Assembly: GCA_030604825.1 (NCBI GenBank) | Contig: JAUVVB010000014.1 | Coordinates: forward strand, 1-45,444 | Direction: 5' to 3' | DNA length: 45,444 nucleotides | Origin: Chloroflexota bacterium | Lineage (GTDB): Bacteria > Chloroflexota > Dehalococcoidia > E44-bin15 | Part shown: positions 1 to 8,219 of the stretch, in pieces | How the letters are laid out: each line of letters opens with the position of its first letter | Numbering within the stretch: position 1 is the stretch's first letter | Notes under the pieces: model-generated | The model's input: the letters and a program-made list of their open reading frames with translations, nothing else | The model's database searches: none | Told to the model about the DNA's origin: nothing | Translations under genes and position numbers: made by a program

Positions 1-887
1 AGTCCATGGGGGTCCTGACCACGGGCCTCTTCATCCCGCTTGGCGCCGTATTGCCATACATCCTTGCCTTTTACCTTATATTGGGAGTCCTCGAGGATGT
101 GGGCTATCTACCCCGGCTGGCGGTGCTCCTCGACAACCTCATGCACCGCATGGGCCTGCACGGCTACGCCATCATTCCCACCATGCTGGGACTGGGCTGC
201 TGTGTGCCGGCAATCATGGCCACCCGCATCCTGGAGAGCAAGAGGGAGCGGTTTATCGCCGCCACGCTAATCTCCATTGCCATCCCCTGTGCTGCCTCCC
301 AGGCGATGATCTTTGGCTTGGTGGGGGCGCGGGGAGGGCAGTATGTAGCCATGGTCTATGGCACCCTATTTGTGGTTTGGGTCCTCTTCGGTCTCATCCT
401 TAATCGGACGCTCAGGGGATTTAGCCCCGAGCTCCTCATAGAGATCCCCCCTTATCGTTTGCCCTCCTGGCGAGCCCTGCTCACCAAGCTCTGGATGCGG
501 GTATATAGCTTCCTCCGCGAGGCTATCCCCATAGTCCTCGTGGCTATTCTTGTCATAAGCATCCTCTATGCCCTGGGGGTTTTCGATTTCATCGCCAATA
601 TCGCCGCCCCGGTGGTGAGCGGGCTCTTTGGGCTTCCTAAGGAGGCGGTCATCGCCATAGTGGTGGGTTTTTTGCGCAAGGATGTGGCCATAGGTTTGCT
701 CGCCCCGCTGGGGCTGACCGCGGGGCAACTGGTGGTGGGTTGCGTGGTGCTGGCCATGTTCTTCCCCTGCATCGCTGCCTTTGTAGTCCTCTTCAGGGAG
801 CTCGGGCTTAAGGACATGCTCCGAGCCACCGGGATAATGCTGGCCGCGGCGATAATTGTCGGAAGCCTGTTGAACCTCATCTTGTAG
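1..887 (+). CDS. feoB: Ferrous iron transport protein B, C-terminal part (cut by window start)
   Basis: This is the membrane permease half of FeoB, which imports Fe(II) across the cytoplasmic membrane. The N-terminal GTPase domain lies outside the window, and the frame is open from base 3, so the gene is partial on the left. The Gate-type motifs are visible: GYLPR near the start, then GLGCCVPAIMATR, where the cysteine-containing GCxVPA motif is typical of the iron path. Six or more hydrophobic segments follow, ending in a hydrophobic C-terminus without an added domain. FeoB is typical of organisms using Fe(II) under anoxic conditions, which fits the iron-sulfur genes later in the window. No FeoA or FeoC frame follows it here. 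Confidence 0.95.
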   Translation, partial: SMGVLTTGLFIPLGAVLPYILAFYLILGVLEDVGYLPRLAVLLDNLMHRMGLHGYAIIPTMLGLGCCVPAIMATRILESKRERFIAATLISIAIPCAASQAMIFGLVGARGGQYVAMVYGTLFVVWVLFGLILNRTLRGFSPELLIEIPPYRLPSWRALLTKLWMRVYSFLREAIPIVLVAILVISILYALGVFDFIANIAAPVVSGLFGLPKEAVIAIVVGFLRKDVAIGLLAPLGLTAGQLVVGCVVLAMFFPCIAAFVVLFRELGLKDMLRATGIMLAAAIIVGSLLNLIL

Positions 888-907
888 CAGGGCCGCGCTT
901 TTGAAGC

Positions 908-935
908 TTGACTTTTGGCACTGGGGCGCTAAGAT
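908..935 (+). promoter_or_regulatory. Candidate sigma-70 promoter for the lamin-tail protein
   Basis: A -35-like TTGACT (908-913) and a -10-like TAAGAT (930-935) are separated by 16 bp. They lie in the 112-bp gap between feoB and the next gene. The rest of the gap shows only a small CCCC/GGGG inverted repeat near 963-976 and no clear terminator. Confidence 0.35.
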
Positions 936-999
936 TTACCTGGCTTTTATCCTTAGCAGCAGCCCCCTTGTGGGGATAAAGGGGTTGGGATGAAGGGGA

Positions 1000-2382
1000 T
1001 TGCGTGAGCGCTTCCCGAAAATGAAGGCTTCAAAAGCGGCGGTCTTTTTCGTTCTGCTTGCGGTTTTGGCTTTGCTGGCACTGTTGAGCCTCCCCACCTT
1101 TGCCGCTCCGGATGAACTGCTGGTTAACGGGGGCTTCGAGGAGGGTATCGACCCCTGGCGCGCTTCTGGTTGCACTATCGGTCGAACTGGCGATCCTGAC
1201 TTGGTAAATAATGGCAATTTCGCTGCTGTCCTCTCAACTGAAGGGTACAAGGGCTGGATGTGGCAAGTTGTGCAGGTACAGCCTGAAGAGGCCTATGCTT
1301 TCACTGGCTATGTGATAAGAAATGACGAGAATATCAGTGCCATCTTCCTGCAAATTTCATTTCTACGTGGTGGCGTGCCGCTGGGTTCATACGCTTCTCC
1401 CTCGCTGGAAGGTAATACTGCTAAATACCGCCCCATCAGCCTTTCTGCCACTGCTCCTCCTGAAGCCGATTCGGCGAGGGTCGAGGCTTGGTTAGAGCGA
1501 TGCACTACTGCTATTGGCCCTGCCACCGCCTATTTGGACGACATGAGCTTCACCGGCCCACCGCCGCTCACTTCAACGCCTACTCCTGCTCCCATCTCAT
1601 CGCCAACACCCACGCTCACCGCCACTCCTACTCCCACCCCGATGCCCAGCACCACTCTAACTGCCACTCCCACCCCAACCCCTACCGGCACCACAGCAGA
1701 TAGGGGCGATGTCTTAATCAACGAGCTCCTATATAATCCCCCTCAAACGGGTCCTGACGCCGACTATGAGTGGGTGGAGCTCTTTAACCGCGCGAATGAG
1801 ACCATTCACCTTGAGGGCTGGCGGATAAGGGACAACCAGGATAGCGACTTGATTCCTTCCATAACCCTGTCCCCTCATAGCTTTGCCGTGATTGCGGCGA
1901 GAGAGGAAGGCTTTGGGGCAAACTTTCCCAACTTCGATGGCAATATAGTTTTCCTCGACGGCTCCATCGGCAATGGGTTAAGCAACGATGGAGACTGCAT
2001 AATCCTTGAGGACAGCGAAGGCAAGGTTATCGATGAGCTTTCCTATGGTAGCGATAATTCGAGAACCCCGCATTGTAGAGGCGTGGCTGAAGGTCACTCC
2101 CTGGAGCGCTCGCCGGCTGGAGGCGAATTCGTGGATAACCCGAATCCTACACCGGGATATGGCCTTTCTCCCGCTGCCACCCCGACACCGGCAGAGACCC
2201 CGGTTGAGACAGCAACCCCCACCCCTGCTGAGACGCCCATTATAACCCCTCCCGGGGGCGCTGACTCTGAGCCGGCAGAGGCCTCTGCCTTCTCCGGACC
2301 GGGCGTGCGCGCCATCCTAATCGTCTTGGCGATAGCCTTCTTTGGAATCGTTTTCTGGATGGCAAGGAGAAGGCGCCCTTGA
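1000..2382 (+). CDS. Secreted, C-terminally anchored lamin-tail-domain protein
   Basis: This is a predicted cell-surface protein of about 460 residues. It has an N-terminal signal peptide (hydrophobic run after MKASK, likely cut near TFAAPDE), then a jelly-roll-like region starting LLVNGGFEEG of the kind seen in carbohydrate-binding modules. A Thr/Pro-rich stalk (about 190-232) leads to a lamin tail domain (about 235-365, with the VLINELLYNP and YEWVELFN signatures). A second Thr/Pro/Glu stalk follows, then a single transmembrane helix (about 433-455) ending in RRRRP. Lamin tail domains occur in bacterial secreted nucleases and adhesins, but no catalytic domain is visible here. The start is uncertain: TTG at 1000 gives the longest frame and ATG at 1021 gives a shorter signal peptide; neither has an ideal ribosome site. 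Confidence 0.75.
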   Translation: MRERFPKMKASKAAVFFVLLAVLALLALLSLPTFAAPDELLVNGGFEEGIDPWRASGCTIGRTGDPDLVNNGNFAAVLSTEGYKGWMWQVVQVQPEEAYAFTGYVIRNDENISAIFLQISFLRGGVPLGSYASPSLEGNTAKYRPISLSATAPPEADSARVEAWLERCTTAIGPATAYLDDMSFTGPPPLTSTPTPAPISSPTPTLTATPTPTPMPSTTLTATPTPTPTGTTADRGDVLINELLYNPPQTGPDADYEWVELFNRANETIHLEGWRIRDNQDSDLIPSITLSPHSFAVIAAREEGFGANFPNFDGNIVFLDGSIGNGLSNDGDCIILEDSEGKVIDELSYGSDNSRTPHCRGVAEGHSLERSPAGGEFVDNPNPTPGYGLSPAATPTPAETPVETATPTPAETPIITPPGGADSEPAEASAFSGPGVRAILIVLAIAFFGIVFWMARRRRP

Positions 2383-2389
2383 TAAATAA

Positions 2390-2418
2390 TTGCCTTACGT
2401 CCCTTGCTCGGTTATAAT
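2390..2418 (+). promoter_or_regulatory. Sigma-70 promoter of the cmk operon
   Basis: TTGCCT (2390-2395) and a perfect TATAAT (2413-2418) are separated by exactly 17 bp. The predicted transcript start is near 2425, only a few bases before the likely cmk ATG at 2429. The message would have almost no leader. Confidence 0.6.
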
Positions 2419-2428
2419 CTGGGGAGCA

Positions 2429-3109
2429 ATGCCGAAGCCATCGTTCATCGCCATAGATGGGCCGGTTGCAGCAGGGAAAACTACCATTGGCAGGCTTCTG
2501 GCCCAGAGGCTGGGATATCGCTTGGTCGATACGGGAGCGATGTATCGGGCTTTGACCTGGAAGGGGATGAGGCTCGGCATCGATCTCCAGGACGAGGAGG
2601 GGCTTAGCCGTCTTGCCTCCAGCACCAAGATTGAGTTTGTGCCCGCTATCGGGTATGAAGAAGGTTGCTGCTCCGTATTTGTCGATGGCCATGACGTAAC
2701 CACAGAGATTCAAAATCTGGTCATAGATGCAGGCGTTTCCCTGGTGTCAAAGGTAGCTGGGGTGCGAAAGGCGATGGTGGAGCTGCAGTGGGGGATGGCT
2801 GAAGGGGGCAAAATCGTCATGGCAGGGCGGGACATCGGCACCACGGTCTTACCCCAGGCCGAACTGAAGATATATCTTGGCGCTTCGGTGGAGGAGAGGG
2901 CGCGACGGCGCTATCTGGAGGTAATCGAGCGCGGCGAAGCAGCGGACTATGGGGCAATCCTTTCCGAGCTGGTGAAGCGGGATGAGATCGATAGCCAGCG
3001 CTCCATCTCCCCGCTCAGGCCAGCTCCCGATGCGAGGATGGTCAACACCGATGGTCTTAGCCCGGCTCAGGTGCTATCCCAGATCCTTGAAATGATGGGG
3101 GAAAGCTGA
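2429..3109 (+). CDS. cmk: Cytidylate kinase
   Basis: Cmk phosphorylates CMP and dCMP with ATP in the pyrimidine nucleotide pathway. The protein opens with FIAIDGPVAAGKTTIGRLLA, containing the P-loop GPVAAGKTT. The substrate-binding motifs DTGAMYRALT and MAGRDIGTTVLP and the lid sequence RARRRYLE are all present. The length of 226 residues matches the family. An upstream in-frame start at 2390 would add 13 residues not expected in the family and would lie inside the promoter, so ATG 2429, just after GGGGAG, is preferred. Its stop overlaps the plsC start by one base (TGATG), implying translational coupling in a cmk-plsC-ispH operon. Confidence 0.95.
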   Translation: MPKPSFIAIDGPVAAGKTTIGRLLAQRLGYRLVDTGAMYRALTWKGMRLGIDLQDEEGLSRLASSTKIEFVPAIGYEEGCCSVFVDGHDVTTEIQNLVIDAGVSLVSKVAGVRKAMVELQWGMAEGGKIVMAGRDIGTTVLPQAELKIYLGASVEERARRRYLEVIERGEAADYGAILSELVKRDEIDSQRSISPLRPAPDARMVNTDGLSPAQVLSQILEMMGES

Positions 3110-3783
3110 TGGCTCTCTCCTACTATGTGTTAAGGGCGATTGCAAGGTTCTTGTTACTCCTTTTTACCCGACGGCAGGTCGAGGGAAGGGAAAACGTCCC
3201 CTCCCATGGTCCTTTGATCATCGTGGCCAACCATATTAACTTCACCGATCCCCCATTGCTCAGCATCTGCATCCGGCGCAGGGTCGTCTATATGGCTAAG
3301 GAGGAGGCCTTTCGCGCCTTGCCCTATGGCTTGCTGGTGCGTTACTATGGGGCCTTTGCGGTGCGCCGCTGGCAACTGGACAGGAAGGCATTGCGGCAGG
3401 CAGAGCAGGTGCTGGGGGGAGGGCTGGCATTGGGGATGTTTCCCGAGGGAACGAGGAGCCGAAACGCCAAGTTGCAGCAGGGCTATGCGGGCACCTCTCT
3501 GCTCGCCTTCCGCAGTGGTGCCCCCATCCTCCCCGTTGGCATCGTAGGTACGGAGGAGCTCAAGGGTCTCTCCATTCTGCGCCGCCCCAAGGTAAAGGTG
3601 AGATTCGGAAAGTGCTTCAAACTGCCCCCCGTTGCGGGCAGGTTAACCAGGGACAAGCTGGACTGGGGCACCGACCTCATCATGGAGCGCATCGCTGAGC
3701 TCCTTCCTGAGAGCTATCGCGGCGTCTACGCAGGAGAAAACAAGAGGGTCAGCGTCGGGGAGGAGAGCCGTATTGGAGGTTGA
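3109..3783 (+). CDS. plsC: 1-acyl-sn-glycerol-3-phosphate acyltransferase (PlsC family)
   Basis: This is a membrane-associated acyltransferase that adds the second acyl chain to lysophosphatidic acid in phospholipid synthesis. The catalytic NHINFTDP motif (the NHX4D box) is near residue 42 and the glycerol-phosphate-binding FPEGTRSR motif is near residue 112. The N-terminus is hydrophobic. The length of 224 residues is normal. The start overlaps the cmk stop by one base and the end overlaps the ispH start, so it is the middle gene of a tight operon. Its specificity for the sn-2 step rather than another lysophospholipid is assigned from the family only. Confidence 0.9.
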   Translation: MALSYYVLRAIARFLLLLFTRRQVEGRENVPSHGPLIIVANHINFTDPPLLSICIRRRVVYMAKEEAFRALPYGLLVRYYGAFAVRRWQLDRKALRQAEQVLGGGLALGMFPEGTRSRNAKLQQGYAGTSLLAFRSGAPILPVGIVGTEELKGLSILRRPKVKVRFGKCFKLPPVAGRLTRDKLDWGTDLIMERIAELLPESYRGVYAGENKRVSVGEESRIGG

Positions 3784-4609
3784 AAAGGCGGCTGAAATAG
3801 GATTTTGCACCGGGGTGCGAAGGGCCATCGATATCCTGGAGAGGGCAGCCCATGAGTTTGGCCCGCTGCAGACGCTGGGCCCGGTGGTGCATAACCGGCA
3901 GGTAATGGAGAGCCTTGCCCAGTCTGGCATTGGGGTGGTGGATAGCTTGGAGCAGCTTCAGGGGAATACCGTGGCCATCAGCTCCCATGGGGTAAGCCCT
4001 CAGGTGCTGGAGCAGATAAGGGACAGGGGGCTAAAGATGGTGGACACCACCTGCCCCTTCGTTCGCCGCGCCCAGATGGTGGCAAAGAGGCTCGCCGATC
4101 AGGGTTTCTGGGTGATCATTTTTGGCGAGGAAGGTCACCCAGAGGTGCAGGGGGTATTGGGGTGGGCAGGGGGTAAAGGCGTTGCTACCCTCGACGTCCC
4201 CTGGTTTGATAGGCTGCCGCGGCGGATTGGCATCCTCTCCCAGACCACGCAGAGCTTTTCCGGCCTTGGCCACTTCATAGCCGAGTTCACCCTATCCCAC
4301 CTTACCCATCTCTCGGAGCTGCGCATCATCAACACCATCTGCGATGCCACCAAGAAGCGTCAACAGGCAACCATGGAGCTGGCAAGCAGGGTGGACCTGA
4401 TGGTGGTGGTGGGCGGGCATGACAGCGCCAACACCCATCGCCTCGCCGAAATATGCACCGCCGCTGGCGTTGAGACCTACCACATTGAGCGGTCTGGGGA
4501 GGTCGATCCCCTTTGGCTTCGGGGTCGTCGCCGGGTTGGCGTCACTGCGGGGGCGTCTACCCCGGACGAGGTGGTGGAGGAGGTCATTGCCAGGCTAAGG
4601 CAGCTTTAG
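3773..4609 (+). CDS. ispH: 4-hydroxy-3-methylbut-2-enyl diphosphate reductase
   Basis: IspH is the last enzyme of the MEP isoprenoid pathway. It reduces HMBPP to IPP and DMAPP with an iron-sulfur cluster. The three cluster cysteines sit in GFCTGV (C12), DTTCPFV (about C96) and NTICDAT (about C192). Other family motifs are SSHGVSP, SQTTQSF and the closing GVTAGASTPDEVVEEV. The length of 278 residues is normal. The start is TTG at 3773 with GGGGAGGAG at 3757-3765 as ribosome site, so it overlaps the end of plsC by 11 bases and is probably translationally coupled. Confidence 0.95.
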   Translation: MEVEKAAEIGFCTGVRRAIDILERAAHEFGPLQTLGPVVHNRQVMESLAQSGIGVVDSLEQLQGNTVAISSHGVSPQVLEQIRDRGLKMVDTTCPFVRRAQMVAKRLADQGFWVIIFGEEGHPEVQGVLGWAGGKGVATLDVPWFDRLPRRIGILSQTTQSFSGLGHFIAEFTLSHLTHLSELRIINTICDATKKRQQATMELASRVDLMVVVGGHDSANTHRLAEICTAAGVETYHIERSGEVDPLWLRGRRRVGVTAGASTPDEVVEEVIARLRQL

Positions 4610-4622
4610 AAAGGAGGAAATT

Positions 4623-4820
4623 ATGACCCAGGAGAAGTTCGGTATCTATCTGAACACCAAGGAGCTAAAGGTGGTGCGGATCAATTCCCCCTACGGGATC
4701 CCTTCGGGTCCTGATTGGGTATTCCTTACCCCTGAGGTCAATATTACCCTGCTCAAAATCCGTGAACTGGCCAGGAAGAAGAAGCTGGTTGACGATCCCG
4801 AAAAGATCGTCTGGATGTAG
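4623..4820 (+). CDS. Small protein of unknown function (65 residues)
   Basis: I do not recognise this family. It is a real-looking gene with a strong ribosome site (AAAGGAGG, 4611-4618) just after the ispH stop and a normal codon pattern. The protein is soluble, mixed alpha/beta in appearance, rich in lysine, with the central run FLTPEVNITLLKIRELARKK. It has no cysteines, signal peptide or membrane segment. It would be the last gene of the cmk-plsC-ispH operon, since the next gene has its own promoter. Confidence 0.7.
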   Translation: MTQEKFGIYLNTKELKVVRINSPYGIPSGPDWVFLTPEVNITLLKIRELARKKKLVDDPEKIVWM

Positions 4821-4830
4821 GCCAGAGGCT

Positions 4831-4858
4831 TTGAAACAGGGCCTTTCTGTGGTATAAT
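4831..4858 (+). promoter_or_regulatory. Sigma-70 promoter of ppsA
   Basis: TTGAAA (4831-4836) and a perfect TATAAT (4853-4858) are separated by 16 bp. The transcript would begin near 4865, about 20 bases before the ppsA ATG, with GGGAG at 4870-4874 as ribosome site. Confidence 0.6.
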
Positions 4859-4884
4859 CACTGATTACCGGGAGAACTGCCGCT

Positions 4885-7179
4885 ATGGATAAGGACAAGA
4901 AGATCTTCTGGTTTGAAGAGGTGGGCAGGGAGGATATCGCCCTGGTGGGGGGGAAGGGGGCAAACCTGGGGGAGATGACAAGGGCTGGTATTCTGGTTCC
5001 GCCGGGCTTCATCGTTAGCGCTCAAAGCTATTTTTATTTTCTGGAAAAGGGCAACCTCGTCGCTGAAATCCGCCGTCTTCTCTCCACCCTTGATCCCAAT
5101 GATGGTGAGGAGCTAAACAGGGTGGCCTCCGAGATCAAGGGTATGATCGATGCTGCCCCGATGCCCAAGGAGATAGCTGAGGAGATAAAGAAAGCCTACC
5201 GCAAAATGGGTGCTGGCCTGGTGGCAGTGCGTTCCTCAGCCACCGCCGAGGACTTGCCCGAAGCCTCCTTCGCCGGTCAGCAGCGGACATTCCTCAACGT
5301 GGAGGGCGAAAGGGATGTCACCCGTGCGGTACAGGGCTGCTGGGCCTCCCTTTTCGAGCCTCGTGCCATCTTCTACCGGGCGCAGCATGGCTTTGACCAT
5401 CTGAAGGTCGGCATTGCCGTTCCGGTGCAGCGGATGGTTCAGTCGGAATGCTCCGGCGTTCTGTTCACCGTAGAGCCGGTTACCAGCGATAAAGGCAAGG
5501 TGATTCTCGAGGCGGTCTATGGCCTGGGGGAAACCATCGTCTCCGGGGAGATAACCCCTGACCTCTATGTGGTGGAAAAGGAAGGGCTCAACATCCTGGA
5601 TAAGAAGATGGCGCGCCAGGAATGGCAGCTGGTGCGCAACGCTAAGGGCAAGGAGCTTAGGGAAACCAACATCAAGATGCCCATTCCCTTGGCGGAACAG
5701 TGGAAGCAGAAACTACCCGACGAGGACATCATTGCCCTGGCCCAAATTGGCATGCAGCTCGAGGAGCTGTACGCCTTTCCCCAGGATATCGAATGGGCCA
5801 AAGCGAAGGATTCGCTCTTTATCGTGCAGACCCGCCCTGTGACCACGATAAAGCCCCCGGAGGCAGCAGTAGAGGTCAAGGAAACGGGGGCCAACGTCCT
5901 CCTCACCGGCTCCCCGGCCAGCCCGGGCATGGCTTCTGGGCTGGTGAAGATAGTGGCTCACGCCTCCGAGATCAATGGGGTGTTGGAGGGGGATGTTCTG
6001 GTGGCCGAGATGACCGACCCTGATTTCGTGCCCGCGATGAAGCGGGCGGTGGCCATCGTAACCGATAAGGGAGGCAGGACCTCCCATGCCGCCATTGTCA
6101 GCAGGGAGCTGGGGATTCCCTGTGTGGTGGGCACGGGGAAGGCAACCCAGGTTTTGCAGCCGGAGCAGGTGATCACCGTGGATGGCTCACAGGGGAAGGT
6201 TTTTGAGGGCTCTGTGGTCAGAGAAGAGATTTATGCCCCCACCATTTCCCCTAAAGCCAAAATCAAAACCACCACCAAGGTCTATGTAAATCTGGCTGAG
6301 CCCGAGCTGGCGGAAAGGGTGGCTGCCCGTGATGTGGATGGGGTGGGGCTGCTTCGCGCCGAGTTCATGATGGCCCAAATTGGGGAGCACCCCCGCTACG
6401 TGCTCAAGCGAAAAAAGGGCGATGAGTTTGTGGAAAGGCTGGCCCAGGGGGTTACCACCTTTGCCAAGGCCTTCTATCCCCGACCGGTGGTCTATCGCAC
6501 CACGGACTTCAAGACCAACGAATACCGAAATCTCAAGGGGGGAGAGGAGTTCGAGGAGCTTGAGGAGAACCCCATGCTTGGCTACCGGGGCTGTTCCCGA
6601 TACGTAAGGGAGCTGGATGTCTTCAGGCTGGAAACGAAGATGATAAAGAGGGTGAGGCAGAAGTATAACAACCTCTGGGTGATGATCCCCTTCGTGAGGA
6701 CGGTGCCCGAGCTTGCCCGGGTGATGAGGATGCTCAAGGATGAGGGATTGCGCTCGGCGGAGGATTTAAATATCTGGATGATGGTGGAGGTGCCCTCCAA
6801 TATCTTCTTGCTCGATGACTTCATCGATCTGGGAATCGATGGCATCTCCATAGGCTCCAACGACCTCACCCAGCTCATCCTGGGGATAGACCGGGACAAC
6901 CCAAGGCTGGCGGAGGAATTCGATGAGCGGAATGAGGCGGTGATGGTGGCCCTGGAGAAGGCCATCAAGACCTGTGTTAGCCGGGGGGTTACCTCTTCCA
7001 TCTGTGGCCAGGCACCCTCCTTCTATCCCGAGCTGACCGAAAGGCTGGTGGAATGGGGGATAACGTCTGTCTCGGTGAGCCCCGATGTCATCGAGCAGAC
7101 CAGGGAGATAATCGCTCGCGTTGAAGGGAGGCTTTCCAGCCCTTCGCTGTGGAGGAGGATGGCTCGTATATTGAGCTAA
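4885..7179 (+). CDS. ppsA: Phosphoenolpyruvate synthase
   Basis: This enzyme makes PEP, AMP and phosphate from pyruvate, ATP and water, and is central to gluconeogenesis from acetyl-CoA and pyruvate in autotrophic or acetate-using anaerobes. The order is standard: an N-terminal nucleotide-binding domain with GGKGANLGEM (about 24-33) and SSATAEDLPEASFAGQQ, a swivelling phosphohistidine domain with GGRTSHAAIVSRELG (His about 400), and a C-terminal PEP/pyruvate barrel with the SIGSNDLTQLILGIDRDN run and the catalytic cysteine in SICGQAPS (about C707). The length of 764 residues is typical. It has its own promoter, and its end lies just before or slightly overlaps the dGTPase gene. Confidence 0.95.
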   Translation: MDKDKKIFWFEEVGREDIALVGGKGANLGEMTRAGILVPPGFIVSAQSYFYFLEKGNLVAEIRRLLSTLDPNDGEELNRVASEIKGMIDAAPMPKEIAEEIKKAYRKMGAGLVAVRSSATAEDLPEASFAGQQRTFLNVEGERDVTRAVQGCWASLFEPRAIFYRAQHGFDHLKVGIAVPVQRMVQSECSGVLFTVEPVTSDKGKVILEAVYGLGETIVSGEITPDLYVVEKEGLNILDKKMARQEWQLVRNAKGKELRETNIKMPIPLAEQWKQKLPDEDIIALAQIGMQLEELYAFPQDIEWAKAKDSLFIVQTRPVTTIKPPEAAVEVKETGANVLLTGSPASPGMASGLVKIVAHASEINGVLEGDVLVAEMTDPDFVPAMKRAVAIVTDKGGRTSHAAIVSRELGIPCVVGTGKATQVLQPEQVITVDGSQGKVFEGSVVREEIYAPTISPKAKIKTTTKVYVNLAEPELAERVAARDVDGVGLLRAEFMMAQIGEHPRYVLKRKKGDEFVERLAQGVTTFAKAFYPRPVVYRTTDFKTNEYRNLKGGEEFEELEENPMLGYRGCSRYVRELDVFRLETKMIKRVRQKYNNLWVMIPFVRTVPELARVMRMLKDEGLRSAEDLNIWMMVEVPSNIFLLDDFIDLGIDGISIGSNDLTQLILGIDRDNPRLAEEFDERNEAVMVALEKAIKTCVSRGVTSSICGQAPSFYPELTERLVEWGITSVSVSPDVIEQTREIIARVEGRLSSPSLWRRMARILS

Positions 7180-7181
7180 AG

Positions 7182-8219
7182 ATGGTTCATCATGATATAC
7201 GCTATCGCCTGGAGGAAAGGGAGGAGAGGCTTTCGCCCTACGCCATGAGGAGCAGGCTCTCCCGGGGGAGGTTGAGGCCTGAGGAGCCCTGCCCCATGCG
7301 CACCGCCTTTCAGCGGGACCGCGATCGAATCATCCATTGTAAGGCTTTTCGTCGCTTGAAGCACAAGACCCAGGTTTTCATCGCCCCTTTGGGGGATCAC
7401 TATGTGACCAGGCTCACCCATACCCTGGAGGTTTCTCAGATCGCCCGCTCTATAGTGCGCGCCCTGAACCTCAATGAGGACCTGGCCGAGGCCATCTCCC
7501 TGGGCCACGACCTGGGCCATACCCCCTTTGGCCACGTGGGCGAGGAGGTGCTAAATAGCCTTTATCCTGGGGGCTTCAGGCACAACGAGCAGAGCCTGAG
7601 GGTGGTTGACCTTCTGGAGAAGGATGGAAACGGGCTGAACCTCACCTGGGAGGTGAGGGAGGGAATCCTGAAGCACTCAAAGACGGGGGCAGACATCCTG
7701 GGCGAGGAATGGGGGGTGGTGGAAACCCTGGAAGGTCAGGTGTGCAAGATAGCGGATATCATCGCTTATATAAACCACGATATCGGGGATGCGGTGAGGG
7801 CGGGCATCATCGCCGGGGAGGACCTTCCCCCGCCGGCAGTTGCCCTTTTAGGCCGATCCCATTCGAAGAGGATAAATACGCTGGTCTTGGATGTCATCGA
7901 CTCCTCATGGGCAGCAACTGGGGAGAATGGGGGAGAGAGGCCGGTGATCACCATGAGCCCGGGGGTGGTGGAGGTGGCGAACGTCCTGCGCCAGTTTCTC
8001 TTCGAAAGGGTATATAGCATGGCCAGGGATGAGGCGGAGCGGGTCAGGGAGGTGGTTCGCCTGCTTTACCAATATCTCATCCAACATGAGGAAAGGCTTC
8101 CCCCAGAGTATGCGCTGCGCGATGACGATCTGGAGCTAAAGGTGGTAGACTATATTGCGGGGATGACCGATAACTACGCCCTTCGCATGGTGGAGGAGAT
8201 CGATGGGCGTCATCGATGA
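7182..8219 (+). CDS. dgt: Deoxyguanosinetriphosphate triphosphohydrolase-like HD protein
   Basis: This is a dGTPase-type HD-domain phosphohydrolase that cleaves dNTPs to nucleoside and triphosphate, controlling nucleotide pools. The motifs FQRDRDRIIHCKAFRRLKHKTQV, THTLEVSQIAR and GHDLGHTPFGHVGE carry the metal-binding His and HD residues. A GTG at 7149 would lengthen the N-terminus and overlap ppsA by 31 bases. ATG 7182 gives the usual family start, just before RYRLEEREERLSPYAMRS, and is preferred although the ribosome site is weak. The gene runs into dnaG with a 17-base overlap. The dgt-dnaG-rpoD order links nucleotide supply with priming and the major sigma factor. Confidence 0.92.
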   Translation: MVHHDIRYRLEEREERLSPYAMRSRLSRGRLRPEEPCPMRTAFQRDRDRIIHCKAFRRLKHKTQVFIAPLGDHYVTRLTHTLEVSQIARSIVRALNLNEDLAEAISLGHDLGHTPFGHVGEEVLNSLYPGGFRHNEQSLRVVDLLEKDGNGLNLTWEVREGILKHSKTGADILGEEWGVVETLEGQVCKIADIIAYINHDIGDAVRAGIIAGEDLPPPAVALLGRSHSKRINTLVLDVIDSSWAATGENGGERPVITMSPGVVEVANVLRQFLFERVYSMARDEAERVREVVRLLYQYLIQHEERLPPEYALRDDDLELKVVDYIAGMTDNYALRMVEEIDGRHR

